Assembly: GCF_001598335.1 (NCBI RefSeq)
Contig: NZ_BCYT01000020.1
Coordinates: 1 to 63,089, forward strand
DNA from: Sphingobium abikonense NBRC 16140
Lineage (GTDB): Bacteria > Pseudomonadota > Alphaproteobacteria > Sphingomonadales > Sphingomonadaceae
Length of the DNA stretch: 63,089 nucleotides
Reading direction: 5' to 3'
Part shown: one piece after another, positions 15,249-24,301 of the stretch
Position numbering within the stretch: position 1 is the first letter of the stretch
Layout: each line of letters opens with the position of its first letter
Translations under genes and position numbers: made by a program
The notes under the pieces: generated by a model
What the model saw: only the letters and a program-made list of their open reading frames with translations
The model's database searches: none
What the model was told of the DNA's origin: nothing

Positions 15249-16636
15249 GCGGCGGCGACAATCAAGGCCCCGGTAACAAGGGTACGGACAACAAGGGCAC
15301 CAGCAGCGGCAATCCTGCCCAGCGCCCAGACGCACCTCGCAAGCATGCCGGGATGCAGGGCTATTCCCGTCCACCCAAACGAGCCGGCGCCAGTGAGGGC
15401 GACGACAGACAAATCGTTCCCCTGCGCGGCCCCGCGCTTCTCGACCTGAAAGCTCGCTGGGCAAACTTGAGCGCCAAACAGCAGCTGCGCGCCCGGCAGG
15501 CCGGCGTCGGCGTGGTGATCGCGATGTTCGGCTACGGCCTCTATACCGCCTCGACCGGATCAAAGGACGAAGCGCCGGCCGCGCCGGCAGCATCGCGCCT
15601 CGACATGGGCGCGGGTCTTCGCGGCGACAGCCTAGAGACTAAGGTGCGCGGCGATCTCAAGAAAATCCTCGATGGCCAGGCGCTGCTGGGCGACCGGGTA
15701 ACCGCGATCGAGGAAGGAAAAATCGCGCCGGGTTCGCGATCGTCAACGGACACAGCAGGGGGCGACCTTCCAAGCGCCATGCCCGGGGACATCCCGGCCT
15801 TCCCGCCCAGCCCCAGCGCGCATGAACTGGAAAGCGCAGACGGTAGCCTGCCACCACCGCCCGTGCCTTCGGCTCCTGCTGCACCGCCCGCCCCGCCGGT
15901 CGAGCGCCAGGTCGGCTCGATCGGAACCGCCACCGCCGCGCTTACTTCCGATGCCGGGGACAAGGGGCCAACAAGCGTTAAAAAAAAGACCCGGACGATC
16001 TATTTGCCACCTGGTTTCATGAAGGCGCGGCTGCTGACCGGGATCGACGCGCTCGCCAGCCGGGACGCGACCTCGAACCCGGAACCGCTGATCGCTCGCG
16101 TTCAGGCCCCCGCCGTACTGCCCAATGACGTCAAGGCGAACCTGTCAGGCTGCTTTGTCGTCGGCAACGCGACGGGCAGCCTTGCCAAGGAGCGGGTCGA
16201 GGTCCAACTCGTCTCCCTCTCCTGCGTCGACTTTGACGAACGCTCGGTGGTCGATCAGCCGATCAAGGGCTTCTTCGTCGATACCGACGGGAAGAAGGGG
16301 TTGTCGGGCCGCGTCGTCACCCGCGCCGGCGCAGCGCTCGCCCGCAGCTTCATTGCCGGCACGATCTCAGGCATGAGCCAGAGCGTCGACAACACATTCG
16401 GAGACACGTCGGTTTCCGCGCTCGGCACCGTCCGATCGCTCGATGCGGGCGACGCGGCCAAAACCGGCATTGCCGGCGGCCTTTCCAAATCCTCCGACAA
16501 GCTCACCGACTTCTATCTCGATCTCGCGCGCCAAGCCGGTCCCATCGTCGAGGTGGGCGCCGCCAAGGATGTGGTCGTGGTGATCCAAGAAGGCGTCGCC
16601 CTCGAAATCAAGCCGACCGCGGGAAGCAAATTCTGA
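15245..16636 (+). CDS. traB: type IV secretion protein TraB (VirB10-like)
   Basis: At 463 aa it has a disordered N-terminus, an inner-membrane helix (QAGVGVVIAMFGYGLYTAST, near 80-100), a coiled stretch, a Pro-rich spacer (SLPPPPVPSAPAAPPAPPV, near 200-218), then the VirB10-type domain: YLPPGFMKARLLTGIDA, GCFVVGNATGSLAKERVEV, GFFVDTDGKKGLSGRVV. TraB spans inner to outer membrane and anchors the core complex. Start overlaps traK and the stop is followed closely by traV. Confidence 0.94.
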   Translation: MSGGDNQGPGNKGTDNKGTSSGNPAQRPDAPRKHAGMQGYSRPPKRAGASEGDDRQIVPLRGPALLDLKARWANLSAKQQLRARQAGVGVVIAMFGYGLYTASTGSKDEAPAAPAASRLDMGAGLRGDSLETKVRGDLKKILDGQALLGDRVTAIEEGKIAPGSRSSTDTAGGDLPSAMPGDIPAFPPSPSAHELESADGSLPPPPVPSAPAAPPAPPVERQVGSIGTATAALTSDAGDKGPTSVKKKTRTIYLPPGFMKARLLTGIDALASRDATSNPEPLIARVQAPAVLPNDVKANLSGCFVVGNATGSLAKERVEVQLVSLSCVDFDERSVVDQPIKGFFVDTDGKKGLSGRVVTRAGAALARSFIAGTISGMSQSVDNTFGDTSVSALGTVRSLDAGDAAKTGIAGGLSKSSDKLTDFYLDLARQAGPIVEVGAAKDVVVVIQEGVALEIKPTAGSKF

Positions 16637-16668
16637 TGCGCCCGCCCCTCACACAAGGAGACCCGCCC

Positions 16669-17292
16669 ATGCCGCTCCTCGCCTTTCCATCAGCCTCGTC
16701 CGTACGCCGCGCCGGCGCGCCGCTGCTGATGCTCGCCTGCCTCCCCGCTTGCAGCACGATCGGATCGGTCATGTCGCCCTACCCAGAAAAGTTCAGCTGC
16801 AAGAATAGCGACCATGGCCAGTGCATCCACCCAGAGCGCGCCTATGAGGACGCCGTTGCCGGCGCTGTTTCTCGGTCCGATCCCAAGGTGACGAACGACA
16901 GGAAAATGCTGAAGGGCAGCACCGCAGCCACGGCGTCCGGTACAACCGGAGGCAGCCGGGGCAAGGTGACGCCCCCCTATCTCGGCTATCGCGACAGCGT
17001 CTATCGCGAATTGCAGGGTCTGGTCGAAGCGCCGGTGACGCCGATGCTGCGCCCCGGCCGCACGATCCGCACCCTCATCCTCCCCTATGCCGACCGGGAA
17101 CGTCCCGACCGGCTCTACATGCCCCGCTATGTCTATTCGATCCTCGACAAGCCCCAATGGGTGGTCGGCGATTATCTGGTGACCCCTGTCAATCCGGCGG
17201 CCCGCGTGCCGGTTCTGGAGCAAGTGAAGGCCAATCCCGCGTTGAGCGAGGGCAGCGACATTCCCGCGCCGCCGCAGGAGCAGGGCCAATGA
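16669..17292 (+). CDS. traV: type IV secretion lipoprotein TraV
   Basis: The 207-aa protein starts at ATG 16669 behind AAGGAG. A lipoprotein signal ends in LACLPACSTIGS, with lipobox LPAC. It continues SPYPEKFSCKNSDHGQCIHP, the Cys pair of TraV, and ends in a Pro-rich tail. TraV is the VirB7-like lipoprotein of the outer-membrane ring with TraK and TraB. An upstream ATG (16636) overlapping the traB stop is possible but has a weaker ribosome binding site. The traC start overlaps the stop (ATGA). Confidence 0.93.
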   Translation: MPLLAFPSASSVRRAGAPLLMLACLPACSTIGSVMSPYPEKFSCKNSDHGQCIHPERAYEDAVAGAVSRSDPKVTNDRKMLKGSTAATASGTTGGSRGKVTPPYLGYRDSVYRELQGLVEAPVTPMLRPGRTIRTLILPYADRERPDRLYMPRYVYSILDKPQWVVGDYLVTPVNPAARVPVLEQVKANPALSEGSDIPAPPQEQGQ

Positions 17293-19808
17293 GGGCGCCT
17301 GGCACCCGCCATGGCGGCGGCATGACCTTCGAGCGGCTGCGCCAGAGCGTCTCGCGCGATTCCTATTCCGACTTTCTGCCCATGGTGGCTTGGGTCGAAG
17401 AGGAGAACGCCTTTCTCTGCATCGATGATGGCTGGGGCCAGGCCTGGGAACTCATCCCCTCCGCCTATCTCTTCGCCCATGTCCATCAAGCGCTGCTTGG
17501 CCTGCTCAACATCCAGTTCGCCACTGGCACCGTCGTCCAGCTCCACTGCTTTGCCGACCCGCTGATCGATGATGCGCTCGACGCGTTCCTCGATTTGAAA
17601 TCCCGGCCCGATCCGCTGATCCAGGCCTCGGCGCGCAGAACCCGCGACTATCTGCGCGAGGGAACGCAGGGTCTCGACGCTCTCCATGGCATTCCGCTGC
17701 GTAATTTCCGTCTGCTGCTCTCGATCAAGACCCGTAAACCGCTGGGCCATGATCTGCGGCGTCAGATCGAGGAACAGCTCTCCAAGCTCGGCATCACCCG
17801 CCTTGCGCCCGACGCACTGGTCACCTTCTATCGCCGCATCTTCAACGGCGTGTTCGAAAATGCGCCTGGGGTCTTTTCCCAAGGCAGCGAGGACATGCCC
17901 GCGCGCCCGGTGCGCAAGCAGCTGATCGATGCCGGCCCGGATCTCGTCTTTGATGGCCCGGAACTCTTTCTCGGCGATCAGGTCGCGCGCTGCCTGACCC
18001 CCAAATCCCCGGCCCGGCGCGTCACTGCCGAGCGCTGCAACCGGCTGCTGGGCGGCATGCGCGGCGCCTCGGAGGATAGCGACCAGATTGGCGGCCCTTT
18101 CCTCTATACGCTCAACATCCTTTTCGATCATTCGAGCTTCGAGATCCACAAACGCGCGCAGATCCTCTCCGCGCAAAAGGCCGCCGGCAGTTTCGCGGTC
18201 GAGGTCGGAAAGCAGATCGAGGAAATTGGCTGGGTGCTCGACGAGGCGGGGAACAGCCGCTTCGTCTCGGTGATCCCGGTCATCTGGGTGTTCGGCCGAG
18301 ACAGCGCGCAGGCCCGCGAGATGGCGGCGCGCGCCAAGCGGCTCTGGGAAAGCGAACCGCTACCCTGGATGATGCAGGAGGAGAGCTATCTCAACCCGGT
18401 CCTGCTGCCGATGGCGCTCCCCTTCGGCTTCTATCCCGACCGGTGCACGGTCAGGATGTTGGAGCGCGACCTTCCTATGCCCGCCAAGGCGGCGGCGCTG
18501 CTGGCGCCCGTGCAGACCGACTTTCGCGGCGGGGGCCGCCCCGCCCTTCTCTATGCCGGGCGCAAGGGCCAGCTCATCACGCTCGATCTCTTCGATCAGC
18601 GCATCAACAATTATAATTTCATCGTCTCGGCCGAGAGCGGCGCGGGCAAGAGCTTCCTCCTCAATAATCTCTGCCAGCAATATTATGCGCAAGGCGCACT
18701 CATCCGCATCATCGATATCGGCGGAAGCTACGCCAAGCTCTGCACGCTATGCTCTGGCCGCTACATCGACATTGGCGAAGAGCATCTCGTCCTCAATCCC
18801 TTCGACATGGGTTTTGCGCTCGACGGCGACGATCGCCAGTCGGCCATTTCCATGGCGGTCGCGATTGTCGCGGAAATGGCCCATGCCGCGACCCGCAAGG
18901 GCGTCAGCACCTCGGAATGGAATCTCCTCAAATCCGCAGTGCAGTGGACGATCGACAGCGGTCGGGCCGAGGCGGGAATCGATGCAGTGCGCGACTGGCT
19001 CGGCGCCTATCCCGCTTATGCCACAAGCGATCTCGACAAGGTCGATCATTTGATACCCGCCGCCCGCGAACTGGCGTTCAATCTTCGCGATTTCGCCAGT
19101 TCGGGCGCCTATGGCCATTATTTCAATGGCCCTTCGACCTTCGACATTTCTGCCGATGAATTTGTCGTACTCGAGCTTGAGCGCCTGAAAGCCATGCCCG
19201 ATCTCTTCAATGTGATCGTGATGGTGGTGGTAAACGCGGTAACGCAGGAACTTTATCTTTCCGCGCGCGACCGGCCCCGCTTTGTCCTGTGCGATGAGGC
19301 AGCGCAGTTCATGACCCGGACCGACGGGCAGGACCTGTCCCGCCTCGCAGAGGTCTTCGGCCAGGGCTACAGGCGGGCGCGCAAATATCAGGGAAGCTTT
19401 GGCGTCGTCCTCCAGTCGATGAGCGACCTGCTGCTGTTCGGCGGGACGGGACAGGTCATCCTTGAAAACGCAGCCACGCGGTTCCTCCTTCAGGGATCAA
19501 CCTATGACCGGGCTGTCGAGAACAAGATCCTCGATTATTCGGGCTTCGTCCTCGAGCTCCTGAAGTCGGTTCGCAACAACAAGCCCAACTATTCCGAGGT
19601 CTTCATCGACTCGCCTCTTGGCCTGGGCATCGCCCGCCTCGTGGTCGATCCCTTCTCCTACTGGATCAACACCAGCGCGCCACAGGAGGTGGCGGCATTC
19701 GAGGCGCGGCTGCGCAGGGGCATGTCGCCGCTCGAAGCAATCTGCGATCTGGCCGGTGTCGATGCGACCGAAATCCTCGGCTCTGGCTATACCGGGGAGC
19801 CGCTCTGA
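17289..19808 (+). CDS. traC: type IV secretion ATPase TraC (VirB4-like)
   Basis: At 839 aa it carries Walker A SAESGAGKSFLLNN (near residues 445-458), Walker B FVLCDEAAQFM (near 660-670), then VFGQGYRRARKYQGSFGVVLQS and a Gln-rich motif of VirB4 ATPases. TraC is the cytoplasmic hexameric ATPase that drives pilus assembly. ATG 17289 overlaps the traV stop; ATG 17322 is an alternative start. The next gene begins at the G of the stop codon region. Confidence 0.95.
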   Translation: MRAPGTRHGGGMTFERLRQSVSRDSYSDFLPMVAWVEEENAFLCIDDGWGQAWELIPSAYLFAHVHQALLGLLNIQFATGTVVQLHCFADPLIDDALDAFLDLKSRPDPLIQASARRTRDYLREGTQGLDALHGIPLRNFRLLLSIKTRKPLGHDLRRQIEEQLSKLGITRLAPDALVTFYRRIFNGVFENAPGVFSQGSEDMPARPVRKQLIDAGPDLVFDGPELFLGDQVARCLTPKSPARRVTAERCNRLLGGMRGASEDSDQIGGPFLYTLNILFDHSSFEIHKRAQILSAQKAAGSFAVEVGKQIEEIGWVLDEAGNSRFVSVIPVIWVFGRDSAQAREMAARAKRLWESEPLPWMMQEESYLNPVLLPMALPFGFYPDRCTVRMLERDLPMPAKAAALLAPVQTDFRGGGRPALLYAGRKGQLITLDLFDQRINNYNFIVSAESGAGKSFLLNNLCQQYYAQGALIRIIDIGGSYAKLCTLCSGRYIDIGEEHLVLNPFDMGFALDGDDRQSAISMAVAIVAEMAHAATRKGVSTSEWNLLKSAVQWTIDSGRAEAGIDAVRDWLGAYPAYATSDLDKVDHLIPAARELAFNLRDFASSGAYGHYFNGPSTFDISADEFVVLELERLKAMPDLFNVIVMVVVNAVTQELYLSARDRPRFVLCDEAAQFMTRTDGQDLSRLAEVFGQGYRRARKYQGSFGVVLQSMSDLLLFGGTGQVILENAATRFLLQGSTYDRAVENKILDYSGFVLELLKSVRNNKPNYSEVFIDSPLGLGIARLVVDPFSYWINTSAPQEVAAFEARLRRGMSPLEAICDLAGVDATEILGSGYTGEPL

Positions 19809-20134
19809 TGCGCACGCCTCCTGACCCAAAACAGACCCTCTTCGACTTCGATCCGGACCCGAAACTGGAAGCCTTGATCGAGGCGCGCGCCGCGGCAAAA
19901 GCAGAGGCGCAGGCTTTCCAATGGCGTTTTCGGCTCGTGACGATCGAGACGATGATGCTTGGCTTTCTCGTCGGCGCCGCCGGGATCGCGCTCCAGAAGC
20001 CGCCCTTTCTGATCTTTCGCGCAGCGGTCATGGTGGCCGCGGGCTGCTTTGCGAGCGGCATATTGCTAATCGGCATGACCGGCGCTGCAGACAGGTCGGC
20101 CAAATGGCTGCGCAACTGGTGGAACCGGCGATGA
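19808..20134 (+). CDS. small membrane protein between traC and traW
   Basis: A 108-aa protein whose ATG overlaps the traC stop (TGATG). The N-terminal third is acidic then a short coil (LEALIEARAAAKAEAQAF). Two membrane helices follow (TMMLGFLVGAAGIAL, AVMVAAGCFASGILLIGM), then a basic amphipathic end (KWLRNWWNRR). F plasmids have trbI here, but I cannot match this sequence to TrbI. Likely an inner-membrane transfer-specific component. Confidence 0.65.
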   Translation: MRTPPDPKQTLFDFDPDPKLEALIEARAAAKAEAQAFQWRFRLVTIETMMLGFLVGAAGIALQKPPFLIFRAAVMVAAGCFASGILLIGMTGAADRSAKWLRNWWNRR

Positions 20135-20367
20135 AGGGCATCCTCAGCGCCGCCCCGGCAGCCGGGCCGATCCGCCTTCTGGTGGGCACACAGCTAATGC
20201 TGCTCGTCCTCACCATATTGGTGCTCGAAACACCCGGCACCCTGCCGCTGCGCCTCCAGGGTCTGCTGCTCGCCGGCTGGGTGCTCGGCGTCTCGGCGCT
20301 CATCTGCGCGATCCGCGGCGAAAGCCCTGAGGACAAACCATGGTGGAGACTGCGCCATGACCGTTGA
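20131..20367 (+). CDS. small membrane protein, 78 aa, before traW
   Basis: ATG 20131 overlaps the previous stop (ATGA). Two membrane helices: LLVGTQLMLLVLTILVLET and LLLAGWVLGVSALICAIRG, with a short polar tail ending KPWWRLRHDR. No family recognised. Its end overlaps traW by 11 bp. With the preceding gene it forms a pair of small membrane proteins in the place of trbI. Confidence 0.6.
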   Translation: MKGILSAAPAAGPIRLLVGTQLMLLVLTILVLETPGTLPLRLQGLLLAGWVLGVSALICAIRGESPEDKPWWRLRHDR

Positions 20368-20989
20368 GCCGCGCTATCCGCACCGCGCCCGTCACGCGCT
20401 GATCGGCGCGCTGATGCTCGCCCTAGCCTGCGCCGAGACGGCAACGGCCGCGACTTCCACGATCGGCCGGACCTGGCCGATCGCCGAGCCCGACGCCATG
20501 GCGGAGATCGAGTCTCGCGCCGCAAAGGCGCCCAGCCTCGCCTCCCGAATTGGCCCGCGCTCCACCTGGTCGGCGCTCCGAGCTGCGCAACTGGGGCAGG
20601 CCAAGGTCGATCGGGTCCGCAGCCTCATTCCCTTCTACACGGTGGAGGACGACATTCGCCTGCCCGATGGTCGGCTGCTCTATCCCAAGGGCTTTACCTT
20701 CAACCCGCTCGACTATGTGTCACTGCCCCAGCGCCTCGTCATTATCCATCCCCGCGATCTTGGCTGGGCATTGAAGCAGGCGCGCTTTGCCGATTTCATC
20801 CTGCTGACCGCCGGTGACGCGCTGGACCTTTCCGAACGGAGCGGCCGGCCCCTCTTCATCCTGGAGGAGCGGGTCAAGGAAAGGCTCGGCCTCACCGTCG
20901 CGCCGGTGATCGTCGCCCAGCAGGGCAAGAAGCTCGTTCTCACCGAATATGCGCCGCTCCGCGCCGCGGGCGGGAGTGCACGACCATGA
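20357..20989 (+). CDS. traW: type-F conjugation protein TraW
   Basis: A 210-aa exported protein with signal peptide (ALIGALMLALACAETATA), then IGRTWPIAEPDAMAEIESRA, a TraW signature, and later LPDGRLLYPKGFTFNPL and FADFILLTAGDALDL. TraW is a periplasmic pilus-assembly protein that works with TrbC and TraU. Both ends overlap neighbouring genes. Confidence 0.93.
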   Translation: MTVEPRYPHRARHALIGALMLALACAETATAATSTIGRTWPIAEPDAMAEIESRAAKAPSLASRIGPRSTWSALRAAQLGQAKVDRVRSLIPFYTVEDDIRLPDGRLLYPKGFTFNPLDYVSLPQRLVIIHPRDLGWALKQARFADFILLTAGDALDLSERSGRPLFILEERVKERLGLTVAPVIVAQQGKKLVLTEYAPLRAAGGSARP

Positions 20990-21999
20990 AGCGGAGGCTT
21001 TTCACGCGCATGGCGCCGCTCGCGCTGGCCCTCGCCGCCGGTAGCGCCTCGGCGCCCGCCGACGCCTCCAAATGCGAGGCAGGGACAATCTTCAATCCCA
21101 TCACCAAGGTCCGCTGGAACTGCATCTTCCCGATCACGATCGGCGGCGTGCGGGTGGGCAGTTTCGACAAACTCGACAAGGAGCTTGATGCCCAGTCTGC
21201 GTCCAAGCCGCTCTGCGCCTGCCGCAAGGGCGCAACCTTCTGGTTCGGTGTGAAGGTGAGCTTCTGGTCGCCCAACCGGATGATCGACGTCGTGACTGAG
21301 CCCGGATGCATGATGGCGCTGGGCGCCGATCTCTTGCCGACCGGCGGCGGGCTGCAAGGCAGCCAGTCTGGAATCGCGGACGGCACCAACAGCCAGAAGA
21401 TGTTCGCGCAGATGCATTATTATATCTCGCCGGTCTGGAAGATGCTCGACATGTTCACCGACCTGCCCTGCATCGAGGATGACGGGTTCGACGTCGCCAT
21501 GATCACCGAAGTGCTGCCGACCTGGCAGTCGGGGACACTGGGCGCGATCATTCAGCCTGAGGGCATTCTCTTCGGCAATCCCGCTGCAGGCCTAGCCTGC
21601 ATGGCCGACAGCGCCGCAGCGGCTGCCGGCAAGGTCATCGATCCGCTTTTCTGGTGCATGGGGAGTTGGGGCGCCACCTATCCGGTCGCCGGCGACATTC
21701 ATTTTGGCGACAGCGTCGAAGCCTGGGCAGGGCTTGCCGCGCGCGGCACCTTCATGATGGGCCGCCTTGGTGCGCTTACCATCAGTTCCGCCGACGGCTG
21801 CTCGTTCAAGGCCCAGCCGATCTGGACCAAGAGCCGCTACAAGCTCCAGATCATGGAGCCGGTCAAGGGCGGCAAATGCGTCAATATCGGCCGACCGGGC
21901 GCGCTCTGGTCCTCGGCCAAACATGCGCCGGGCAAGGACAATGCTCAGTTCATGTCGTTTGAAAAGGTAGTCTGCTGCGCGGTGGTATCAACCCCATGA
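20986..21999 (+). CDS. traU: type-F conjugation protein TraU
   Basis: A 337-aa exported protein: signal peptide to about residue 28, then FNPITKVRWNCIFPITIGGV, CACRKGATFWFGVKVSFWSP, MHYYISPVWKMLDMFTDL and FWCMGSWGATYPVAG, all typical of TraU. Ten or more Cys residues suggest several disulfides, fitting the DsbC in the operon. TraU is a periplasmic protein needed for DNA transfer. Its stop overlaps an ATG (21996) that opens the unusual 125-codon frame discussed next. Confidence 0.94.
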   Translation: MKRRLFTRMAPLALALAAGSASAPADASKCEAGTIFNPITKVRWNCIFPITIGGVRVGSFDKLDKELDAQSASKPLCACRKGATFWFGVKVSFWSPNRMIDVVTEPGCMMALGADLLPTGGGLQGSQSGIADGTNSQKMFAQMHYYISPVWKMLDMFTDLPCIEDDGFDVAMITEVLPTWQSGTLGAIIQPEGILFGNPAAGLACMADSAAAAAGKVIDPLFWCMGSWGATYPVAGDIHFGDSVEAWAGLAARGTFMMGRLGALTISSADGCSFKAQPIWTKSRYKLQIMEPVKGGKCVNIGRPGALWSSAKHAPGKDNAQFMSFEKVVCCAVVSTP

Positions 22000-22373
22000 G
22001 CAGCAGAGCCCTTCCCCCGATCCCGTCAGCGATTCCCGACTTTCGAAGGTCTGCCCGCCAAGGCCACGATGGGCCGTTCGATCGCTGCGCGGGCGGAGCG
22101 GCGTTGGCGCCATCCGACGCCGCTCCAACACCCCATTCTTCCCATGCGGCTTTGGAAACGCATGGGAAGAAGGTCAGCACGGCCAGATGTACCCCCGGCG
22201 AGCGAGGATACCCCCCTCTGCCTGAATCCTCGCCCGCTTTGGCCGTGCTGACCATCATCAACGAAAGGGCTGCCTTCCAATGCCTCTCGGCACCATCCGA
22301 TATTGCCGGATCGTGCCCCTTGTTCCGGCTCCGCGCCATGGGACGCTCGCGGACTAGGGAGAAAGAGGCATGA
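21996..22373 (+). CDS. doubtful 125-codon frame between traU and traN
   Basis: The frame opens with an ATG overlapping the traU stop and closes with a TGA overlapping the traN ATG, matching the style of this operon. The product (MSSRALPPIPSAIPDFRRSA...) lacks a signal peptide, membrane helices or a recognisable domain and is rich in Pro, Ser, Arg and His, unlike its neighbours. The central 223 bp form four strong hairpins, which is hard to reconcile with ordinary coding sequence. It could be a real small protein, a translated leader, or chance. Confidence 0.3.
   Translation: MSSRALPPIPSAIPDFRRSARQGHDGPFDRCAGGAALAPSDAAPTPHSSHAALETHGKKVSTARCTPGERGYPPLPESSPALAVLTIINERAAFQCLSAPSDIAGSCPLFRLRAMGRSRTREKEA
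22095..22317 (+). ncRNA. block of four consecutive hairpins between traU and traN
   Basis: H1 pairs GGAGCGGCGT (22095-22104) with ACGCCGCTCC (22117-22126). H2 pairs TTCTTCCCATGCG (22136-22148) with CGCATGGGAAGAA (22159-22171), 13 bp perfect. H3 pairs GGTCAGCACGGCCA (22172-22185) with TGGCCGTGCTGACC (22240-22253), with an inner stem GCGAGCGAGGAT (22198-22209) to ATCCTCGCCCGC (22226-22237, one mismatch). H4 pairs GGCACCATCCG (22289-22299) with CGGATCGTGCC (22307-22317, one mismatch). H2 and H3 abut directly. No known RNA family is recognised; it could be an RNA element in the tra transcript or an inserted palindromic repeat. Confidence 0.55.
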
Positions 22374-24301
22374 GGACACGCCTCCAGACCAGCCTAGCGA
22401 TGCTGTCAGCACTGCTCGCGCAATCAGCCTTCGCTCAGGACATGGACGCACGGGCGCGGGCGGCGGCTGCCGCGTCGCGCGCCAAGTCCAGCGACAGCGA
22501 CGCGATTGGTCAAAATTACCTAACGCCGGGCCTCGCCAACCAGCCGGTCAACACGGTCGACAACAGCCGCAGCTTTACGCCCAACCTTGCCTGCCAGAAA
22601 AGCGCGACCATGCTCGAGATGCTGGTCCAGCCCGGCAGCACCGGCGACATCACGCACTTCACCATTTCCCGCGACAAGGATCTGGACGGCGCCTTTGACA
22701 CCACGCTGACCCTCCCGGTCCCGGTTTCGGGGATCTGCGCCAATGGCGTGATTTCCTGTTCCCCCGGAAGCTGGAACCAGTGCCAGAGTTTCAAATGGGA
22801 TGTCGGCGGCACGGGTGACCTGAAGCTCACGCAGGTCGACCTAGCCGACCTCTCCGGTTGCTATTGCGTCAACGCAAGCTGCGGCGCCAACCTTGCTTCG
22901 GGCAATCTACCGTCCATCCTAAAGGATCTGGGCGGGGGCGTCATCGGTGCGCTGACAACCGCAGACCCCCGGATCGCGGTGGCGCAGGCCAGTATCGATG
23001 GCCCGGTCATCCGCTACACCGGCGCGCAGACCACGGCTTGTACTGCCTCACCAAGTGTCTCAGCGACTGCCTATCGCTCCAACCCGACCGCGATCAACGG
23101 CGATGCCTATGCAGCCACGCAGACGAGCTCGGTCTTCACTGCGCTGGCGGCATCGCCAGCCGGCAATGGCAAGGCGGAGGAAACGCGCTCCTGTACAATC
23201 GAACGCGAGATCAACGTCAAGGAATGGGGCTTTGGTGATATCGTCTCCGCCAGCGGGTCGATCACATCGACCAGCAGTTGCGGAACCGGATGCCTGCGCT
23301 TCCAGATCCGGGGTGCAGGGAGCTGTGGCAGCAACCCGCCCGTCTATACCGTTACCTTCAATCCGCTCATGCCGAACCGGATCGTCTCGGCGCGCATCAT
23401 CGAAATGGGCGCAGACGATTGGGTCCAGGGACGGATCAATGGTCAGGTTGTGGGGTACGCCGGCAAGCGCCCGTGGACCGGCGATGGGCTGCCGTCCGGC
23501 GACTGCCGAATCAGCGATGATCCCCGGTATAATCGCACGCCCATCGATTTCACCGACAGGCTCAAGTCCGGCGCGACATCTGTCAGCGCGCGGGTGCGCG
23601 GCGGGGGTGGCGGCAATTGGGGTTATGTCACAGTAGAGATCCAAGTCGACACCACCTGCGAGGTCAGCGAGCGACTGGTTGACCTCTGTGCCGGCTACGC
23701 GAGTGACCCTGCCTGCCACCTGTCCCAGGAAGATGTCGACGGCGTAGAAACTGTCCGCAATGGCGTCGTCACGGGGATCAAACCCCTGCCCCTCACCCGC
23801 CTGTTCGGCAGGGGCAGTTGCACCTTCCAATATAGCCGCGACTTCTTTTTGCGGACCCGCCGCTACGCCTGCATCGTCGACACATCAGGAACAGCGCAAC
23901 CTGATCTCAGCCGTGCCGCCTATATCATCGATCACTCGACCGAGACGATGCTCGCCGATCAGACGCGGGCCAGCGACGGCTCCCTCGTCCAGTTGACCCG
24001 CGCCTTCGCGCTACCCGACCTCCCCGCCGTTGCGGCATGCGAATCCATCTGCAAGACCCGCGCGCCCAGCGCCAATGATGGCGTCGCTCCGGCAGGAACC
24101 GTGGCGGAGAAGCAGAATGTGCCCGTCGGCTGGGACAGCTTCTATCATGTCTGTTCAAGCGACAATGTCTGTCCGCTGGGCGCGGGCGAAGAGATCGTCT
24201 CACCCTGCGGCTGCCTTAATGACTTCCCCGAAGCGGTGGTGATGATGCAGACGGTCCGGCTCGCTGGCTCGGACCTTGCCTGCACGGCGGTGGCTCGATG
24301 A
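22370..24301 (+). CDS. traN: TraN-like mating-pair stabilisation protein, N-terminal part of a split TraN
   Basis: A 643-aa exported protein with signal peptide MRTRLQTSLAMLSALLAQSAFAQ cleaved near residue 23. It contains GICANGVISCSPGSWNQC, CYCVNASCGANL, VKEWGFGDIVSASGSI and, near the end, HVCSSDNVCPLGAGEE and PCGCLNDFPEAVVMMQTVRL, a Cys-rich TraN pattern. TraN is an outer-membrane adhesin that stabilises mating pairs. The TraN C-terminal module is absent here and is encoded by the next gene, whose ATG overlaps this stop. Confidence 0.85.
   Translation: MRTRLQTSLAMLSALLAQSAFAQDMDARARAAAAASRAKSSDSDAIGQNYLTPGLANQPVNTVDNSRSFTPNLACQKSATMLEMLVQPGSTGDITHFTISRDKDLDGAFDTTLTLPVPVSGICANGVISCSPGSWNQCQSFKWDVGGTGDLKLTQVDLADLSGCYCVNASCGANLASGNLPSILKDLGGGVIGALTTADPRIAVAQASIDGPVIRYTGAQTTACTASPSVSATAYRSNPTAINGDAYAATQTSSVFTALAASPAGNGKAEETRSCTIEREINVKEWGFGDIVSASGSITSTSSCGTGCLRFQIRGAGSCGSNPPVYTVTFNPLMPNRIVSARIIEMGADDWVQGRINGQVVGYAGKRPWTGDGLPSGDCRISDDPRYNRTPIDFTDRLKSGATSVSARVRGGGGGNWGYVTVEIQVDTTCEVSERLVDLCAGYASDPACHLSQEDVDGVETVRNGVVTGIKPLPLTRLFGRGSCTFQYSRDFFLRTRRYACIVDTSGTAQPDLSRAAYIIDHSTETMLADQTRASDGSLVQLTRAFALPDLPAVAACESICKTRAPSANDGVAPAGTVAEKQNVPVGWDSFYHVCSSDNVCPLGAGEEIVSPCGCLNDFPEAVVMMQTVRLAGSDLACTAVAR

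Noticed and set aside
22026..22451. Minus-strand ORFs (to 22339 and 22451) opposite the traU-traN hairpin block
   Set aside because: Inverted repeats give open frames on both strands; no protein features, and they run against the operon.
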